Of a DNA stretch of 64,000 nucleotides, positions 58,193 to 64,000 are shown piece after piece (positions within the stretch are counted from its first letter, which is position 1; each line of letters opens with the position of its first letter). The position numbers were made by a program, and so were the translations under genes. The DNA comes from Bidens hawaiensis (Eukaryota; Streptophyta; Magnoliopsida; Asterales; Asteraceae), in contig JAIQDT010014363.1 of assembly GCA_021521415.1 (NCBI GenBank), positions 1 through 64,000 on the forward strand, written 5' to 3'. The notes beneath the pieces are model-generated. The model was not told where the DNA came from. It did not search any database and saw only the letters and a list, made by a program, of their open reading frames with translations.

Positions 58193-60219
58193 ATCCAAAC
58201 ATTATATTTTATAACGTAATTAATTAATCTCAAGTTTCGTTTCATGTATTTATGTGACATTCGTCAATTTTGAACTTATTCGTAATTTACTTTACAATCA
58301 CGTGATCATTTATATGCAATTATATTTTACACCACACTTGTAGTATTTCATACTCATATAAAACATTCATATAAAAAAATATTATTCAATTGAACATGAG
58401 AGAAAAATATTGTCTTTTTAGGGTAATAATAGAAATGAAAATATGGGACAGGTTGAGAATGCTCTTATATAATGATTAGTAATAACCTAATAAACGCACT
58501 ACTCTGCTAGTTGTAGCGACATTTGAAGTCACTGACCCACCTTTTGACGCTCGAATCAGTAAAATACTCGTAATCGACATCTGTGTGTAGTGGTAGGAAT
58601 GCGCGTGTTCGGTACCAGTATTAGGTTTTGAGTTTTTAGTATCGGCATTTATTTCCCGAATTTTGAATAAAATACCGGTACGGAATCGAACATTTCAGAT
58701 TTTGAGATCGATACCCGAGCTAATCCCTACACTAAACCAAATTAACAATGAAATCATCATCATCCTCATCTCCAATTTCTCTTATTATTCGAACAGCAAT
58801 TGGATCAAGACTCCTTGTACTAACCCTAACTGTTATCTGGAGATCAATCGTTAACCCATACGACACCTCAGCTTCAATTAACCCCACCTGTCTCACCTCC
58901 ACCACCACCGCCGCCGCAGCCGCCGTCCGGTTTCCACGCATCGCCGGCGCAATTGAAAACGGCGTCGTGTGGGACAGCGTGTACTTCGTTCGAATCGCTC
59001 AGTGTGGGTATGAGTATGAGCAGACTTATGCTTTCTTGCCTCTGCTTCCGTTTTGTATTTGGTTATTGTCTCAAACAGGTTAGTTTGTTTTGATTTTTAA
59101 TAATTTAAATATTAGGGTTTTGAAGGTTAGGACAATGTATGAGATCTTGTGCATTAAAGTTTGTTAATTTGTTACAAAACAGTAGAAATGGAAGGTGATA
59201 ATGAATGCTTATATTATTCTTGATATATGCCAATTGTGATTGTGCTTGTATTTCAGCATTTCGTATTCTAAGCTCTTAGGTTCGGTTTGGTTTATTTGGT
59301 TAGTTTGTTAGTTTAATAACCGAAACCAAACTTGGGCTAAAGTTTTTGCTTAGGAATACATGAAATGGTGATATAAATGCATGAAATGGAGGTGTAAAGG
59401 CTATAAATATATGAAAATATGAATGGTTCGGTCCGATTAACCAAGGGTACAAAAAAAATCGATTTTTGGTTAATTCGGTTAATCGGTTAATTTCTGGTTC
59501 GGTTTCGTTAGTTTTTGGTTTGGTTTGGTTTGGTTTGGTTTGTGTTAACTGTATAGCTATTGTTCCTCCGTAAACATAAACAAATAGAGTTGTTAATGTT
59601 CAAAGTTACTGCATTACAAGTTTTGGAGAGATAGTGTAGTCTTACACGGTTACACTCCATATATGCTGCTAAAGAGGCATGATATGACTTTGGGATCAAA
59701 TTCCTACTTATGAACTTCAAAACTAAGGTTGATTCTCGCCTTTTCGTGACTGAACTTGGCTTTTTACTCCCTCTAGTTTAATGAAACTATGATAGACCAA
59801 TGATTTGATATGCAAAATTTGTATGGATTCTTGTTGAAGTTATACCGTTGTCGTTTTTATTTGTAGTACTTTTTGTAACTTATAAGGTATTAAGGTTTGC
59901 TGCAAAAAGCAGCTCTTCTCAAAGAAGTTTAGAATCCCGATTTTAAGTTGAATCCTAACCTGCTTGATATGCAAAGTCAAACCGGACCACTTTGTTGGTT
60001 CTTCCCTTGTTTGGATCATTTACAGTGGAATGGAGAGAACAATAGTATTGTATAATTTACTATAGGATATGATAATTTCGTAATAAGATTACCATGGTAC
60101 TTACCAATTGCATCTTACTCATTCAAAGCATCTTTTTTTAAGTTCCAGTCCTTTTCCTTGTTGTCGTCGAATTATTTTGTGGCTAAATTAATGGGCATTC
60201 ATGTTGATTCTGTAAGAAC

Positions 60220-60418
60220 CATGGAAACCCTCATAATGGACAGAAGATTGAGGTGGCATGCATCTCGGATAAGATAAAAGAGGGAAAAAAAGATTGAAGT
60301 GGTGTAGACATGTGAAGAGGAGACAAATTACAACTCTAGTAAGAACCGTGGAAACTCTCATAGTGGAAGGGAGAAGTAGAGCAGACCCAGAATAACATTG
60401 GAGAATTCATATTAAGGT
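60220..60418 (+). pseudogene. LINE reverse-transcriptase C-terminal fragment
   Basis: One frame reads GKKRLKWCRHVKRRQITTLV, then TVETLIVEGRSRADPE, a stop, HWRIHIK. This resembles the 'LRWFGHV.RRP...V....' tail after the RT domain of plant LINEs. The 5' side starts with a duplicated GTAAGAACC-TGGAAAC word. The hAT MITE at 60419 interrupts it. Confidence 0.6.
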
Positions 60419-60563
60419 CAATGTTGTAAAAATTGGTCTAGGCGGCCAAGTACTCGACGAGTAATCCCCGAGAATAACCCCTGAGTATTCCCCTGCCTAG
60501 GCCTAGTACTCGCGACTCCCTAGTCGACCGACCTGGCATCGTCTAGCGACTTCTGCAACCATG
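60419..60563. mobile_element. hAT MITE, family I, short copy (145 bp)
   Basis: Ends CAATGTTGTAAAAATTGG and, inverted, CATGGTTGCAGAAGTCG. Exact 8-bp duplications ATTAAGGT (60411-60418 and 60564-60571). The interior keeps the GGCGGCCAAGTACTCG-type words of the long copies. Confidence 0.88.
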
Positions 60564-61354
60564 ATTAAGGTTATTGACTTTTAAGGGAGCTTATGAACTT
60601 GCTTAGATTTGTCTTGGGGCCTTACTTTTTGGTATAAAGCCTAAGCCTTGTCTTAACCTTGTTTGGCGTTTAGTTCTTTTAGGAGAGTGTATAGGTATGT
60701 TTAAGGGGGTTAGTGATTTTCCGTCTCTTTGCTACTGTAGCTTAGTCACCACTGTATGCCGTTATCTTTATTAGTACTTGGGTATGGTTTTTGGTTTGAT
60801 TGTATTAGCGACATTTTATATTATCTGGATCACTTATACGGTAAATTTTATATTTCATGAGTGGGATTCTACATTCTAGTGGGTAGTTTGTTTGTTTGTT
60901 TTATGTTGATTTTGTCATGAAAGCTATGTAATTATTTAATTTTCAGTTTGTCAGCCATTAATTCCCCTTGTTGGACATAGAGCCGTGTTAGTATTGTCTG
61001 GATATTTTCTTAGCAACATCTTGTTTGTTTTTGCTGCACTGTTTCTCTACAGGTAACTGTCTTAACCCTGCATCAAGCATTCTTTCTCTTCTTAACTGTC
61101 TTAGATGTTTCATGGCATATTTACTATTTTACAATGATTAAAATTATTTGCATTCTATTAGACATAAATCCAGGTCGTAGTTATCGCACATCGCTCTCTT
61201 TTCCTGACGGTTTTCTTGTTTTCTTTCTGGTTGTAGACTTTCTGTAATTGTTTTAAAGGATCCTGAAGCATCATTGAGAGCATCAATCTTGTTTTGCTTC
61301 AATCCAGCATCTATATTTACGACGTCGTTGCATAATCTTATCCGTTGGTGGTAG

Positions 61355-64000
61355 GGCCAGATGAGGCACACACATGACACGAAATGAAAGATAAAAAAAA
61401 AGAAATATAAGTTTTTATAATATTTTTAAAATTTAAACTAAATTTAGAATGTCGCATTGTTTACACTACTAAACAAATTGGTATCATTGACGGTTGTTTA
61501 CTATTTATAATAAAAACGAAAATATGTCAGAAATGGTAAATCAAAATCTTATTATCAAGCCACAAATGTTTATTCCAAACGTTGTTACAAGAAAGCAAAT
61601 AATATAAACAGATGCAAGACGAAACAACAAGAACATGCTTCAGATTGATAGCGGCAAGCGAGATCACAATCATCTGATGTACAGAAGAATCCTTGAAGAA
61701 TAGATAAGATGAAGACAAATGTGCTGGAACTCCATTAACGCACATAAAACCCGTCTCCTAACTGAGATACTCTCTTTTCTTTTAATACACCTGATCACAA
61801 GTTTTAGCCCAACCCACGAATTCAGCACCGCGCTAATTTACAGGCTCATCACCAACTCTAGCAAGCACAAGCCCAAACTCTTATCTTTAACCCAAATTAT
61901 GTTTAAATCCAGATCGATCTTGGTCCCATCCAACGTACAACAATAAACACAATTATATAAGAATTAACATTATTATTAACAACTAAACATTTGTATACTA
62001 ACAATTAAACCTCATAACCTCATTAATATTTTTGAAAATTATTGCTATTAAATTGAAATATCCGTATACAACCTAAATCTATATCGTAACACACGTTGAC
62101 AATAATTTTCCTATTCTACTGTAACATCTTGTCCATTTGACTGATATAATATATATACTTATATGGTTCAGATGTTGATAATGGTTTATACACATCACTT
62201 GCAAACCAACTTATTTAAGAATTTGATGAGTTTTACAAGAGAGAACATCATGATAGTAATAGAGTTATAGTTAGCAAAACTAATTACATAAACTTGATTT
62301 GTGATTGTAATCCTAAAGTAACTATTAATAAAATGAAGTTAATAAAGAACTTATGAACGTTAATTTTTTTTCCTTAAAAGTTAAAACAACTAGATTTTGT
62401 AACATTAGCTACCAAGAAGCAAGACGGGAACAAATGACATCGTCTCAGGTTATGAGTAGGAACATGATTCACTAACACTCGCCAAAAGCCAGAAAACAAA
62501 CCATCCTAAAATTCTAACGGTTCCAAATAGTCAGCCTATCTCCATCTGAAAGAATCTTCCGGTCCATAGAATTCCTATCTCCATCGAATTCCATTTCCAA
62601 AAGTCATGCTTATCAACCACACGAACCTTTTGGAGCACACTAAGCAACCCATGTAGTCAAGCTACTACAAAATCTCATTGACTATCTCGTCGCCACCTCC
62701 ATGACCAGCCATCCTGCGTCCTAAGACCCACAATACAACAATCCTAAGACACCCTAAGCAGGCAATGGATGTCATTGTAGATATTTTTTAAATTTGTTAC
62801 TATGAATGAAATGTAAATATTTCAGTAGAAGGTTACACAACCTAAGCAGACGAGATAGTCAAGGAGATTGACTATCAACGTAAAATCTATTTTTTTCAAT
62901 TTCACTATAACATGTTTAAACAACCTATTTTTTCAATTTCACTATAACGTGTTTACACAATCTAGTTTACAAAAGCTACTTTTTCAATTTCACTATAACG
63001 TGTTTACAAAACCTACTTTTTCAATTTCACTATAATGTGTTTATTATTCATATAGTACGATTGGATCCTGAATGAAATGACGATGTAAAATCTTGCTACA
63101 GTTTTGTCATATATTGTTAAGAAGTAAAGAGAGTTGGTCCATATGATCCACATGTATTGGTATCTTGAATTATTAACATATGTTGTTATCCTCATCCTTT
63201 AACATTGTCAAATACAAAGGGGCTTGTTTTGCCCTCTTCTCAGTTCACTTATTTTATTATGTATACTCTATTCTTCTCTCTTAAGTTAAAAGACAGTGGG
63301 CATCAGATGATTATTGACTAATCATATTCTAACGCGTACGACGAACCTATAAACACGACACTCCGGCACGTGAACGATGAGCATTTGCCCACCATAGCCA
63401 AGCCCTAGATTCGCCCCTGCTTGGGTGGGTGTCATGCTTTTAGAGTTTTAGATTCGAAGCCACAACAAAATATTTTTTTATTACATGGTAAAGTACTATG
63501 AGTGAGATAATAATCGTGTGTTAACATCTATTATATACAACTATTCATCATTATCATAGAAAACCTACCATTTTAATTTGATTAGGGTGCGCTTAACATT
63601 TAAATAGGTGTAAATTGTTAAGAAGTAAGTAGAGTTTGTTCAATGATCACATTTATTAGTATCTATTCAAGATATGTCATATTTAGTTGCATGGATCCTC
63701 TAATATTCATCAATACATGATGTGATTAGAGAGTGAGGGTGTCATGCTTTTAAATTCGTAGCCACAACAAAAACTTGATTTACTCTTGTCGTCATGGATA
63801 GTAGTACCTACATATTCAATTTCATTAGTGTGTTTAGCATTTATAGATGGTACGAATTCGACTGAATTTTGAATGCAATAATGATATACAACATGCTATG
63901 TCAAAATCTTACTACAGTCTTGTCATAAATGGTTAACATGTGAGGATAGTTTCTCCATCGATTGATCTCATTTATTATTATCATAAATAATTCAACATAT
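61355..64000. other. 2.6 kb without a recognised gene
   Basis: AT-rich. Tandem units are listed apart. A degenerate repeat with TTGTTAAGAAGTAA, TCTTACTACAGTCTTGTCAT and GAATGCAATAATGAT-type words recurs near 63050-63200, 63595-63670 and 63850-63990. Confidence 0.45.
62888..63042. repeat. Short tandem array, four units
   Basis: TTTCAATTTCACTATAACGT recurs at 62898, 62934, 62985 and 63022 (start of CAATTTC), at about 37-51 bp spacing, each followed by GTTTA(C/A)A-AAC. Confidence 0.8.

Larger units (their letters stand above)
58748..61354 (+). pseudogene. PIGV: GPI mannosyltransferase 2 (PIG-V) gene, 5' part only
   Basis: PIG-V adds the second mannose to the GPI anchor precursor in the ER membrane. 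Exons 58748-59078, 60947-61052 and 61237-61354 join in frame with GT-AG introns of 1868 and 184 bp. They encode a first membrane helix (SLIIRTAIGSRLLVLTLTVI), NPYDTSASINP, then NGVVWDSVYFVRIAQCGYEY and TYAFLPLLP, the family's luminal signature, SGYFLSNILFVFAALFLYR and SILFCFNPASIF. Homology then stops mid-exon at about 61313 and a stop follows at 61352-61354, giving 184 residues where the family has nearly 500. No later exons were found to the window end. The frames are undamaged up to the break, so the break may be recent or lie at a rearrangement border. Intron 1 holds a LINE scrap and a MITE. Confidence 0.85.

Noticed and set aside
61527..61745. 72-codon minus frame as a membrane peptide
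   Set aside because: Hydrophobic by composition, but no start context, no neighbours and no recognised family.
1..64000. CRISPR array, bacterial operon or organelle origin
   Set aside because: The tandem repeats lack spacers of the right kind, and introns, plant transposons and long noncoding DNA show a plant nuclear chromosome.
1..64000. tRNA or rRNA genes
   Set aside because: Only tRNA-like pieces inside SINE or MITE sequence were seen; none keeps a full cloverleaf by eye.

Overview
The window is plant nuclear DNA: AT-rich, gene-poor and full of transposable elements. GT-AG introns, LRR receptor kinases of the EFR/Xa21 type, plant LTR retrotransposons, MITEs and SINEs all point to a eudicot. 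The retrotransposon antisense ORF and the repeat families look like those I know from Asteraceae, but that is recognition from memory, not a search result.

Layout. 1-8904: a Ty3/gypsy Tat-like LTR retrotransposon on the minus strand that keeps gag, carries a multi-exon antisense ORF with its own TATA box and polyA signal, holds a 226-bp tandem array, and has lost all of pol. A solo LTR of the same family lies at 24385-25318. 12100-14269, 28382-31844 and 35147-38800: a minus-strand cluster of four LRR-XII (non-RD) receptor-kinase loci, every one broken. 15224-20160: stacked elements, including a hAT MITE, a small complete LTR element without coding capacity, two related hAT MITEs, and a decayed hAT transposase. 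21504-22836: a Mutator-like foldback element with 9-bp target duplications. 32888-34513: a Copia gag scrap, a SINE and a second hAT MITE. 41846-43680: a candidate Helitron and a Tourist-like MITE. 46352-49198: a three-exon lipid-transfer-like (YLS3/LTPG) gene, the best candidate for a live gene. 49199-55917: about 6.7 kb without a recognisable gene. 56230-57197: a cytosolic sulfotransferase pseudogene with a 47-bp tandem array at its 3' side. 57383-58192: nested foldbacks. 58748-61354: the first three exons of a PIG-V (GPI mannosyltransferase 2) gene, cut off mid-exon. The rest has only short repeats.

Taken together this is a receptor-kinase cluster in decay inside a transposon nest. Many insertions can be dated relative to one another because their target duplications are still exact. 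No gene set acts as a pathway. The LTPG-like and PIG-V-like genes are single genes whose products would both concern the GPI or secretory route, but nothing here links them functionally.
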